From Coprinus comatus (Eukaryota > Basidiomycota > Agaricomycetes > Agaricales > Agaricaceae): DNA of 64,000 bases. Positions within the stretch are counted from its first letter, which is position 1. The number at the start of each line of letters is the position of its first letter. Of the stretch, positions 22,430 to 33,500 are shown piece after piece. The stretch lies in the NCBI GenBank assembly GCA_034638255.1, contig JAWPGT010000026.1, positions 124,001 through 188,000 of the forward strand, in the 5' to 3' direction. The translations under genes were made by a program, and so were the position numbers. Below the pieces are notes generated by a model. That model saw nothing but the letters and a program-made list of their open reading frames with translations. It was not told the DNA's origin and made no database searches.

Positions 22430-25400
22430 CGGGTTTTGCTTAAGGCGACAAGTCGAACCCATCCAGCCTCCGCTATCCTTTCGGTGATTCATGAAGACTC
22501 TCAAGACTCAGACAATCTCTCCTTTACAGACGATGAATCGGACATTAGTACTACTCACTCCTCTACCTCAAAGACAATGGACATACCGGACCCTATTTAT
22601 TCTCCCGAACCAGACAATTCACGTCCAGTGAACATTTCCGTTATTCCTCTCATCCTGTCCCGCAACGAAAAATCTATTTATCTACCCATCTATCTTCAAA
22701 ATCACCGCTCCCACCAGATCGCCACCCTCAATGCCCTGATTGATTCAGGAGCTCAAGGAAACTTCGTTTCCGAGAAAACCGCACGCTCCCTTAACCTCCA
22801 ACGAATCCCTGTGGAACCCCCAATCGCTGTTACGAACGTTGATGGAACAGAAAACATCAGTGGAACAATCACTGAAAAAGTAGTTGTGGAATGCATCATT
22901 GATGGACGAAACATCAAGACAGATGCCTATGTTATTGGAATTGGAAAACACCCTGCCATTCTAGGGTTTTCCTTTTTGGAACAGTACAATCCCGACATTG
23001 ATTGGACTGCCAAAACATTCCGATGGCGTTCACCATCTTCTAGAACCATCTCCTGCTCCCAACTCGAAAATTCCATCACAATCAACGAAGTCACCTGCTA
23101 CAGTGAAGACCCAATTGATGTTCCTAAAAACCTTCGCATCGCTGCACAATCGCTCCCTGATACCCTTGACACTGGATTGGCTGGCCGCCTCATACAAATC
23201 AATGCCAAAACTTCTGCATCCCAACTTATATCTCAAAAGCATGCAAAAGCCACATCTTCCGACCCAAAGGAAATAGTTCCTAGAACATTATGGAAATATC
23301 TTCCTGTCTTTGACAAGAAGGCCTCAGAACGATTTCCTCCATCACGACCTTGTGATCATCGCATTGATCTAAAAGAAACCTTCACTCCAAAGTCTTACAA
23401 ACCATATCGCCTTGCACCGGCTGAAATGGATGAATTAAAGACCTTTCTTGATGAAACCTAGCCAAAGGATATATCCGACCATCTAAATCTCCTATGGCAT
23501 CACCATTCTTTTTCGTCAATAAGAAAGATGGAAAGTCTCTTAGACCATGTCAAGATTATCGCTATCTCAATTCCCACACGGTGAAAAACGCCTATCCCAT
23601 TCCCAATGTCAGCTCAATTATGGACCGCCTCCGTGGAGCTAAATACTTTACCAAAATGGACGTTCGTCTTGGATATAACAACGTTCGCATCTTTGATGGA
23701 GACCAATGGAAAGGAGCATTCAAAACTCCATTCGGTCTTTTCGAACCGACTGTTATGTTCTTTGGAATGACAAACTCTCCTGCAACGTTCCAGGCAATGA
23801 TGGATCATATCTTCCGAGACCTCATTGACAAACCTGGTTGTACAGCAGTTATTGTCTACATGGACGACATTCTCATTTTCTCCGATAACAAGCAAGATCT
23901 TAACAAGATGACTCTTGAAGTTCTAAAAAGAGTCCAAGAAAACAATCTTTATCTCAAGACCGAGAAATGCGAATTCGAGAAAACCTCCATAGAATTCCTA
24001 GGAATGACAATAAGCCAGAACAGCATCACCATGTCAGAAGACAAACTTGCCGGAATTGCAGAATGGCCTACACCAACATCACAACGCGAAGTTAGAAAGT
24101 TCTTAGGATTTGCAAACTTCTACCGAAAATTCATCAGGAACTATGCCAATATCACCCGTCCTCTAAATGACCTTCTACACAAAGCGGTAGCATTTAAATG
24201 GACCCCAGAAGCAGAAGAAGCTTTTAACACTGTTAAAGACATGTTTGCGAATGGATCTATCCTTCTCACTCCTGATCCTCACAAACCTTTCCATGTCGAA
24301 ACAGATGCTTCTGACTTTGCAACGGGCGGTGTTCTATGTCAAACTGATGATAATGGAGTTACTCGTCCTTGTGCATTCCGTTCTAAATCCCTTGGACCCG
24401 CGGAACGCAACTATCCCACTCCGGACAAAGAACTCCTTGCGATCAAACAAGCTTTGATGACTGGCGCCACTACCTACTGGGATCACCGCATATAGTAACT
24501 GTGCACAGTGATCACAACAATCTCCGTTTTTGGCAAGATTCGCAAAAGCTGTCACGTCGTCAAGCTCGCACATGGGCTGAACTGCAGAAATACAATTTTG
24601 TGATAAAACACAAACCAGGAAAAGAAATTCCTGCTGCAGATGCACTCTCTAGACGACCAGATCATAACTTTGACTCTGCCGAAGAAAATGTGGATATTGT
24701 GGTTTTACCAAACAAGCTATTCTTAAACGCCACTTCAACTGAACCTGCCTTAATTGCCCAAGAACCCACTCTGAAGGAGAAACAACGGCTTCTAGCACAG
24801 TATCATGATCATCATTCCGCAGGACACCCTGGAATAGATGAAACATTAAGACGAATTCAGTTAATAGTGAAATGGCCTGGAATGCGCGATTTCATTACCA
24901 ACTATGTCAAAGCCTGTCCACAATGCCAACAATTCAAGATTGATCGGAATCCTGCAAAACCTCCATTCCAACCACTTCCTCCATCCGAATCCATGCGTGT
25001 TTTTGGCGATATAGCTATGGACTTAATCACCGATCTCCCTCCTTGCGGAAAATTTGATTCTATATTATCCGTGATAGATCGCGGATTATCGAAGGGGATA
25101 ATACTCTGTCCAACGTTGAAAACCTGCACTTTCGCCGACATCTCTAAACTCCTGATCGACAATGTCTACAAACGGTTTGGTACCCCCAACACTATTGTCT
25201 CAGATCGCGACCCTCGTTTTGCTTCTAAAGCTGCCCAAAGGTTCTTTAAGATGCTCCAGATCGACTGGAAACCTTCTACAGCATACCATCCCCAAACAGA
25301 TGGTGCAACAGAATGAGCCAATCAAGAGATTGAAACATATCTCTCGATCTACTGCAATAACCAACCAAACGACTGGGTCGACGCACTTCCACTTCTCGAA

Positions 25401-26117
25401 TTCAGTTACAACTCCCGTCCCCATGCCGCCAACAAACGATCACCACTAGAAAATTATATGACTGGAACAAATCCGCCATCCTTCCCCAATGTCATGGAAG
25501 AATCTGGTGCATCATCAGTCGATGATCATGTTCGAAAACTTGATCGTTTCAGACACGAAGCACTGCTAGCCTATCAATCCGCAGCTAAAGTGATATCTTC
25601 TCGTGTCAAACGCCCTCATTATCCAACCTATAATGAAGGGGATGAAGTTTATCTAAATGCGAAGAATCTTCCAATCCAATATCAGTCATCGAAGATCAAG
25701 CCGAAACGTCAAGGTCCCTTCAAAATCCTAAAACGCAAAGGACCTCTGACTTATCAACTTCTTCTACCAACTTCATGGAAGATCTACAACACGTTTCATG
25801 TGGCTCTGTTGAAACCCGCAGTTCAAAGCGAGATCAACCCAAATAAGCCTTCCTCTGAAACTATCCCTGACTTGATAGATGGAGAAGAACACTGGGAAGT
25901 CGAAGCAATCATCAATCACAAAAGGAGTAGAAACAAGATGAAGTATTTGATCAAATGGAAGGGATTTCCTGACTCAGAGAATACTTGGGAACCAGAAGAG
26001 AATGTTTCAGATTCAGCAAAAGAACTGTTTGGAGAATACCAGAAGAACCATCGCCTTTCACTTAAAAGGGCTCCTCCAAAGAAGACACTCTCTACCCCCC
26101 CTCGCAGATATAAATGA
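22430..26117 (+). pseudogene. Pol of the gypsy element: protease, RT, RNase H, integrase, chromodomain
   Basis: Pol lies in the -1 frame of gag and is open across the gag stop, so translation probably uses a -1 shift near gaatttttag. Domains in order: aspartic protease (LIDSGAQGNFVS, about 22735), reverse transcriptase (YMDDILIFS, about 23860), RNase H ([14 protein letters not shown], about 24297), integrase zinc finger (HHSAGHPGIDETL ... CPQCQQFK), integrase core with DDE-type residues (MDLITDLPP; DRDPRFASKAAQRFF; QTDGATE), and a C-terminal chromodomain (YLIKWKGFPDSENTWEPE, about 25945). Lesions: a one-base loss near 23456, one near 24454, and TGA at 25314-25316 where Arg (CGA) is expected. 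The chromodomain places it in the chromoviruses, which target heterochromatic histone marks. Confidence 0.9.
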
Positions 26118-28161
26118 CCCAACAACAAGACTCTACCTCAGGCCCCTCTCCTCTTGAATACTCGCCCTCCTCTCACTCATCTTCCACACCGAGCCTAAGC
26201 TCAACCACCAACGATACCTTTCCGTCACCAGCAACCACACCCCCTCGAACTGCATCTACAACAGGAGCTATCAATACTCCTCTTGCTTTCAATCCAGCTT
26301 TTGATCCTAACCAACTTCGACTGGACGATCCAGAAGTTCAAGTTCTTCTTGATACTGCTATCGAGGATATTCCTCCTCACATTCTCAATCGCCTGCACAT
26401 TGACACTCTTATCGCTCGTGGTACTTACCCACCTGGAACAACTCTGATTGAAGAACCAACTCGCCGCAGCCATTGTCCTGGCAAGGTTCAATGCCATTCC
26501 ACCTACCATGGATCAAACAGAGACACCCATTGCTCACCCCATACCCCGCATCGCAACCCCAGACGCAGTCTCTCCCCTCATTGAACGACCGACCACTGCA
26601 CCCTCTAGGTCAGATGGTAACTCGCCTGAACCAGTATTTGCGACGGAAATTCACCCGAGAAGCGCACCTGCCACCCCCTCCGTTCATAATTCGAGTACAT
26701 CGGAATGGGGAAATCACTATAACTGGAGAAGGGGAGTTGGACATCCAAACATGCTCTCCTACCACGAGGATGGAGAGGCACCACGAGAGTTACCAGCTGG
26801 ATCCAATGCCGATTTTCTCTCCCTTCCATATTTCAAGAAACTCTATGAACTCTGGAATGTCCTCACCCACATTGCGTCGACGGCACGAGCAGAACGATAT
26901 GCTCCAACCTCCGCACCCGGTCGCTTGGCACAATTATACTTCGTTCGACAACTGGGGAGACCGTTACCGAGTACCTCGCCCGTGCATCGGAGATCTCAGA
27001 AGCCTCTACCCCCACAACCAACCCTCCATGACCAGATGACCCAACGGGATCGGATGTTCCTAGAAATGTTGGACGTGAGAACCCCAGCCTCCCAGCTAGC
27101 CAGGTTCCTCCCGCCAATCTCCTTACCGACATCCCCAATACCTATCCAATCGCCCCAGACCATCCATTCGCCAACCTTGGTTCCAGATATCTGTATCGAT
27201 ACACCACGCCCGCTCTTTACCATCCCCCAAACCGACGAGAGGCCCGTATCTTACGAAATATCTCCAACCCACCATTCGAATCGTCAAGAGCAGTTCACTA
27301 TGCATCGTCATTAAAGGAACTGGCTGATAAGATCATCGGTTCTGGAGATTTTGAGCAACGATTTGGAAGGTTCCCGGTCTACAAGTTGAAGGAAGATATC
27401 ATGAAGAAGGATATTCCCTTACTGGTCTACAACCAGTTCACCGACGAAGAAAAGAAGTGCTATGATTACGGTTGCATTGTCTGTGGATTAGTCGGACACA
27501 TTGGATCGTCATGCCCTGACTACCAATGCCGATTCTGCAACACCATGGGACATTATTCCTGGACTTGCAAGAATCGACCCACATCCCCAGTCATTGTCTC
27601 TCGACTCAATACTCCCGAGCCCCTGGAACCAGCCACTCCCATCGCACTTACAAGAGCTCAAGATCAAATCACTCCCGAGATCTTTGGCACCCAGAAAGCT
27701 CATGGACTACAATTTCATCGTGTCGGACATACTTCCTCCTCCTCCTCCTCACTCCTCTCCCTCGACGTCTCGATGAGAACCGAAACCCCGAATTCACCAC
27801 TACTTATCTGTTAACCACTCATCCCACTTCGGATCGAATTCTGGCTCGTCGAACCCTCGCTCCTCTTACAAACGAGTGTCCCTTTCCTGCCAACTTGGAG
27901 AACGATGGAAACTATCGAGGAGATGCCAGACCATGGGTCAACCCCAGATTGCCACCTAACCGAGTCACCTATCGAGATGAGCAAGACAACCGCCGAGTAG
28001 ATGAAATCCGCCACCCCTCCCAGTTCCTACACCGCATTTCACATACTCCTCCTCTTTGGGAAATCCCCACTTCAGCAGTACGCCACCCTCTTCCTGCCAG
28101 ACCACCCACTCCGCTGCCCGCCTACCAAACTCGACCCTCTCGCTATGACAGACGTGTCTAA
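26114..28161 (+). pseudogene. Third ORF of the gypsy element, two zinc knuckles, frameshifted
   Basis: Its ATG overlaps the pol stop (aATGA at 26113-26117), an arrangement that suits termination-reinitiation. The frame then changes at about 26450, 26630 and 27050, and again after about 27780, so the gene is broken, but each frame looks coding in turn. The first third is Pro/Ser/Thr-rich. The best preserved part (about 27100-27700) ends with adjacent CX2CX4HX4C knuckles, CIVCGLVGHIGSSC and CRFCNTMGHYSWTC. A second gypsy element in this window has the same layout. Zinc knuckles of this kind bind nucleic acid; a Gag-like or RNA-chaperone role is inference. It occupies the position of env in retrovirus-like elements, but I see no signal peptide or membrane span. 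Confidence 0.7.
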
Positions 28162-28272
28162 ACGTGGACCTATTTTCTTTGAGTACTTTTTCTTTCCTTC
28201 TTATTTTCGTCTGGACTACTACCTTGAACTATTATTTATGAACTATGGACTAGTTCTCTAGAAAGGGGATAA

Positions 28273-28792
28273 TGTTACGGTTTCATATTTATCACGACTA
28301 ATCATTAGAACTAATGATGGACGATAGTGTACTTTCTCTTACTCGTTTCACATAGCCTTGGACTACTGTTTCGTATAGCCTCGGACTAGCACTTTCTACG
28401 GACTTCCACTTGTCGTTTCACTCACTGTTTCAGCTGTAGATAGTTTCACTCTCCTGTCTCACATGTATCAAGCGTAGCCTACAACCTGTACTCGTAGTTG
28501 TATAAATACATGGACAGCGACAGAGATTAAGCTTCAGCTTAATACTCTAAGTTGCTTCTACTCTATCTCGTTCATCGCCCTCAACTTGATACCTAGAACC
28601 GGAGTCAGCTCTAACTCTTGCACGAACGGCTTACTAGTAAGGAACACCTGTGATCTACAGTCCGAGTACTGTGGAGGTCGTCCCCTGAAAATAGTCTCAG
28701 TCTGAGTAGACGTTCTCCTCCTACGAGCATCTTGAAGAGATCCATCGTAGCATCGTCTATACCGAAACGGAGGTATAGGCAAGATTATAACA
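28273..28792 (+). repeat. 3' LTR of the gypsy chromovirus
   Basis: 520 bp, differing from the 5' LTR at one base by eye. Preceded by the polypurine tract gaaaggggataa and followed by the duplication acatc. Confidence 0.93.
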
Positions 28793-28797
28793 ACATC

Positions 28798-30080
28798 ACT
28801 ATGTGGGGATAGCATTACATGCCGTCTTGGTGATCATATATGCGTTATTGCACCTATCCTCGAGAACTTTTCTCACACTATTCGAGACTTTGTGGTACAC
28901 CTAAAATCACCATCACTTCAAATATTAATAATATTTTTTTATTTCTTCATCGATAATTTTCCGGACACGACTGCCATTCAAAATCTGCGCGCACATACTA
29001 TAGAGAGTCATCGGAACAGCTGTACAGCACAAAAGGAATGTTGACTTGTGGAGAAGAAAGACCATAATCATATATAACTTATAATTTACGGTCCTCCGTA
29101 GAATAGAGAATAATCGAGTTGTAAATCTTCCCTATGGTTTTTAGTAGTAGTTCTGTACAATGATGTAATGACTTTTCAGAAGAAACAAAAAAGAATAAAA
29201 TGGTGATGAGGAAAGTACACAAAAAGCAGTATGTCTGTGCGCATTTAGTACTTTATTATTTCAAAATAAAACAACCATTGAAGTGATTTAATTCAACGTG
29301 ATTTCCTCCCTAGTTGTCATTCATCTTGGAACCATTGACCTGCAGCTTCCCAAGCTTCCTCAAATTTTATTCTCCTTCTTCTATTTCACTCTACATAGAC
29401 AATTCCTTTTTCACTTCCCAAGAAGTCTAAATATTATTCACAACCAGCCTAACTCTTTGAGCACAATTTCATCAGAAGTAGAGTCCTCAAAGGAGTGAGT
29501 AGGTATTATAATGATCGAAACATAATCCCAGTATGACACCTTCTTCAAGACTATGAGTAAAATAAGCTAAGGGAATTTCTTGAAACACAAGTATGAGTAT
29601 TTGTCATAGAAATCATATAAGATCAGTTGATGTACCACATGAAAATACAAAGGATGTGAGTAGGGAGCTTGAAGTGTGTATCCATGAGTTGATTATGGTG
29701 GATGAATCAGAAGTGGAAGGAGAAGGAGTTAAAGCAATGGATGAAGTGGATCCTAATTGTTTAACGACAATGGGTGCCATCCCCACTAACTTGATATGTG
29801 TTTGGGATTATTGGTACACATAATTGGGAACCAGATGAGCTCCAACTCTATTCATTCGACTTCATTGGCAACCTTGTGCAAAAGTACCTGACCCTTCTAG
29901 GTATTGTCAGTCAATGGTATAATTGAACAGAAGTAGGGGTTGTAGAATAGAATGAATACAAGTGGATGTACTTTTTTTCCTCTGATTGAAAATGTTGACG
30001 TTGTGGTGATGATTTGAGCTAAGGAAAAGGCAGTATAGGTGTATATGTACATGCAGATATATGCATGAAGAAAAGGGTAG
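28798..30080. other. Intergenic, no gene seen
   Basis: AT-rich DNA between the gypsy element and repeat R3. Frames at 29298-29498 and 29593-29823 are short and have no motif I recognise. Nothing else stands out. Confidence 0.4.
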
Positions 30081-30225
30081 TGCATATATTGACAGAAGGG
30101 AATTAATAGAGTCAAAGAGTATAACTGGAAATGCATGACAGGACACTAAAAGTGAAAGTGCGGAGGAAAGATGCAGGATAGAGAAAAGTGCATTTATTCA
30201 CTCGTAGAGTAAGTGACATCACTCA
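30081..30225 (-). repeat. Dispersed CRE/TTCTATCA module, copy R3
   Basis: On the minus strand: gtgatgtcactta, then gagtgaataaatgcactttt and tctatcc, a pyrimidine-rich middle, then attaattcccttctgtca and atatatgca. Similarity to copy R9 continues past the end (catatatct). Confidence 0.6.
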
Positions 30226-30290
30226 TTAAATATTATGATGCAAGGAATTTAATTGTTTAACTTGGTGTATGTCAACACAGTGGCAATAAG

Positions 30291-30529
30291 TGTTAAAACA
30301 AGAGCATAGTGTATGAAACATGGGTAGGTATGACTCTGGACTTACTGAGGGTGTTGGTTGTTAGTAGAAAAGGAACTGAAGTATATAATGCAGGAGTACA
30401 AGTTTATATACATATTTACAGTGGTCCATGCGAGAATATACTAGGTCACATGATAGGGATCATGAAGATATATTCATCAAGCGTGATGCCATATGAGAAT
30501 GTCATTGTAGAACTAATAATAGTTCAACA
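30291..30529 (-). repeat. 3' LTR of the copia element
   Basis: 239 bp. Much closer to the solo LTR at 44387-44624 than to its own 5' LTR. A purine-rich tract (AGGGGAG) lies just inside it on the minus strand, as expected for plus-strand priming. Confidence 0.85.
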
Positions 30530-30565
30530 CTCCCCTGAATACAAACATGGCAGCTATGAAGCGCC

Positions 30566-33500
30566 TTATGTTGGAACCATATTATTTGAGCGCTTGGCAG
30601 CACTATATGTGGGATTAGAAAACTCCAACCCGTAATAGTTATCACGGAAGTATTCAAACTTCACACGTCCAAGATTCTTCGTGAGAAGATCTGCAGGGTT
30701 CTCAGTGCCTGGGATAAAATAGAGCTGAACCTTCTTTTCATCAATTACTTGACGAATGAAGTGGAAAATAATGTCTATGTGTTTTGATCTCTTTTCGACG
30801 GCAGGATTTTGCGCAATAAAGAGAGAGCCCATATTGTCTCCACAAATATCCATTGGTTCATTGTTATGCAAACCAAGTTCAGTCATTAGGCTTCTGATCC
30901 AGATGGACTGATGACTACAATCGGAAATAGCCATGTACTCAGCCTCTGTGGATGATAACGCGATAGTCTTCTGTGATCGACTAACCCAGGCTACCGGGCA
31001 GGATGCAACAGTGGACAGATAACCAGTTTGGGATCTTCGAGTAGAAGGATCACTAGCCCAATCAGAATCACTGTAAGCAATAAAGCCCTCATTACCAGAA
31101 CCATCAAGCGTCATTCGGTATTCCCGAGTCACTAGTAGGTATCTACAAATGTAGAGAGCTCTATGCAAATGTTCTTCCGTAGGGTTATGAGAATGTTGAC
31201 TAAGCTTAGTCACAGCAAACGAAATGTCCGGACGTGTGCCAATAGCAATGTACAACAGTGATCCGATCACCTGTTGGTACCTAGAACGGATGGAGGAGTT
31301 GATCGGCTTGTCATTAGGAACTGAATAGTACCCTTCTGGCAGCGGAGTTCGCGCCGGTTTGGTATCACGGTCTGAGCCAGTGATTTTAAACCTTTCCAGG
31401 ATCTTTTCTAAATAAGCACATTGATCAAGATAGATCTTTCGATTAGCTCAATCTCTCCTGATGTGCATACCGAGAAATTCTTTGACTTCTCCAAGGTCAC
31501 GGCATTCCCACTTTTTCATGAACTCTCCTTTAAGCTTTTTAAGCAGGGCGGAGTCATTTCCCATAAAAATGTAAGCGCAGGATCGTAGAGGACGACGAGA
31601 CAAGCACGATGACGAAGGAATGGAGGGAAACCAATAAGAAATGACTGAGATAAAACACAAACACTGCAGACACTTGTATTAGACTAGAGAGATACAATAA
31701 CTTCTTAACTACTCACCTGCAGACACTTGTATTAGACTAGAGAGTCTTCATGTGTCTGCAGGACGCTTCAGTAACGTGTGACGTGACATTGTGATGTCAC
31801 AGAAAGCGGAAACAATCTACAAGTCCAGAACTCTAAAGAGAATATCCAACCACAACTCTTCTAACCTCAACCAACAATAAGTACTGACCTTGGGGACTGT
31901 CTAGAGCAACATGACAGCAATGACAAACTTGCCATCTTTTTGACGATAAATATAGATACCGGCATCGGATTCACATCGCTTGAAACCTAGTTTGTTCATG
32001 GAAGATGCCATCTCTTTCCACCAGGCCAAGCCGGCTTGTTTAAGGCCGTACAATGCACATCGTAACCTCCACACCATATGTTCCTTGCCCTTAAGTTTGA
32101 AACCTTCGGGTTGATCCATATAGATTTCCTCATCCAGTTTGCCATAGAGATATGCTGTCTTTACATCAACAGACTCAATGTCCCAGTCTTCAAGGGCGGC
32201 TAACCCGAGCAGGATTCGAGTGGACTCATATCGTACTACTGGAGAAAATAGTTCATCAAAATCGATGCCCTCGACTTGAGAAAATCCTTTAGCAACTAGT
32301 CTAGCACGTTTGCGACCGTCACTCTTTTCATTAAAGACCCATCTATTTTTTACGGTTTTCCTTCCTTCCAGAAGTTTTACCAACTTGTAGACTTCTCGCT
32401 TTTTAAGCGCTGCTAGTTCTTCGAGACAAGCTTCGTGCCAGTGTTTACATTCCTCTGGATTCAATTTTACAAGATCACGGAATTGCTCAGGAACTGTAGT
32501 TGAACTCGCTTTTGCCAATAAAAATTTCATCAATTCTAACCCCCCTTCCTTAGTTATCCGTTGAATCTTGCAATCTGCATCTTCTTCCATTGCGTCAGGG
32601 TTTTGTTCCCTCGCATATCCCCTTGAGGCATCCTCATGTTGTCTGCGTATTTCATCGCGACGTTCTCGGATTTCCTCGGGTGAAATTGGACATGGATCTG
32701 CTTTGGGGCGATCTCATTGATTGCGGATTCTAAAATCGTGTCCACGGAGACGAACTCTCCCCTGAGGTGGTAGAGGTTCATTGTGATTATAGTCTCATAG
32801 GATTTCAGACGGATGTGTTCTCTCCCCATAAACGTTACCTTCTCTAAACGGAACAAACTTTTCTCGGCCAGAACGGCGAGGTAAAGGTTCAACAGGTCTA
32901 GCAGGTCGTTCAGATGATGGAGAAATGGGACAGGTCGAGTCAGGTCGAGGAGTAGGACTCGGACTCAGGTGACAAATAGGTGATTCAGGATCAGCGTATG
33001 ATAATGCGTCATCATTATCTTCATCAGTGACTTCCTCAACTGTTGTTTTCCTAGGAGCGGGTTTGCTCAGACCGGGAACAGGAGGTTTTTGAGAAGTAGA
33101 TGGTCCGGGAATCGGACCTTGCGGTCTAGGCGGTAGCGGTGTTCTATCACTGTCGTCTTGTCGAGATGTGTCCATAGGATCATCAGGATAAAGATCAGGT
33201 GTAGTATCCTCGTCATCTTCATCAGACGCCGGAGGAGGAGGATTTATTTTGGGGTTTTTAGAAGAACCAGAGTCCTTACGTTTTTCGTGATCTGGCTTGC
33301 ATTTGGGATACCAGCCCTCGTCAAAGATAGCTGTCTTTGCAGTATAAATAACATTTCCTTTTTGATGTCGCATAAACGTGAAGTTAGCGCCATTGTAACC
33401 AAGGAAGATCATTAATTCAGATCTGGGAGATAATTTGTCATCCCTTGATTCCTTTGGAATGAAAATGTAAGCTGCACAGCCAAACACATGAAGCTCAGAT

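Larger units (their letters stand above)
19899..28792 (+). mobile_element. Ty3/gypsy chromovirus, complete with both LTRs and TSD
   Basis: An 8.9-kb LTR retrotransposon. Two 520-bp LTRs in direct orientation start TGTTACGG and end TTATAACA; a perfect 5-bp duplication acatc flanks it (19894-19898, 28793-28797). Order inside: leader, gag, protease-RT-RNase H-integrase with a C-terminal chromodomain, then a third ORF with two zinc knuckles, then a polypurine tract (gaaaggggataa, just before 28273). By eye the LTRs differ at one base (20392 t versus 28762 c), indicating recent insertion, yet pol carries two frameshifts and one stop, and the third ORF changes frame several times. It is therefore not autonomous as sequenced. 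Confidence 0.93.

Noticed and set aside
26605..27311. Several overlapping minus-strand open frames opposite the gypsy third ORF
   Set aside because: They are antisense shadows of Pro/Ser-rich coding sequence and show no domain.
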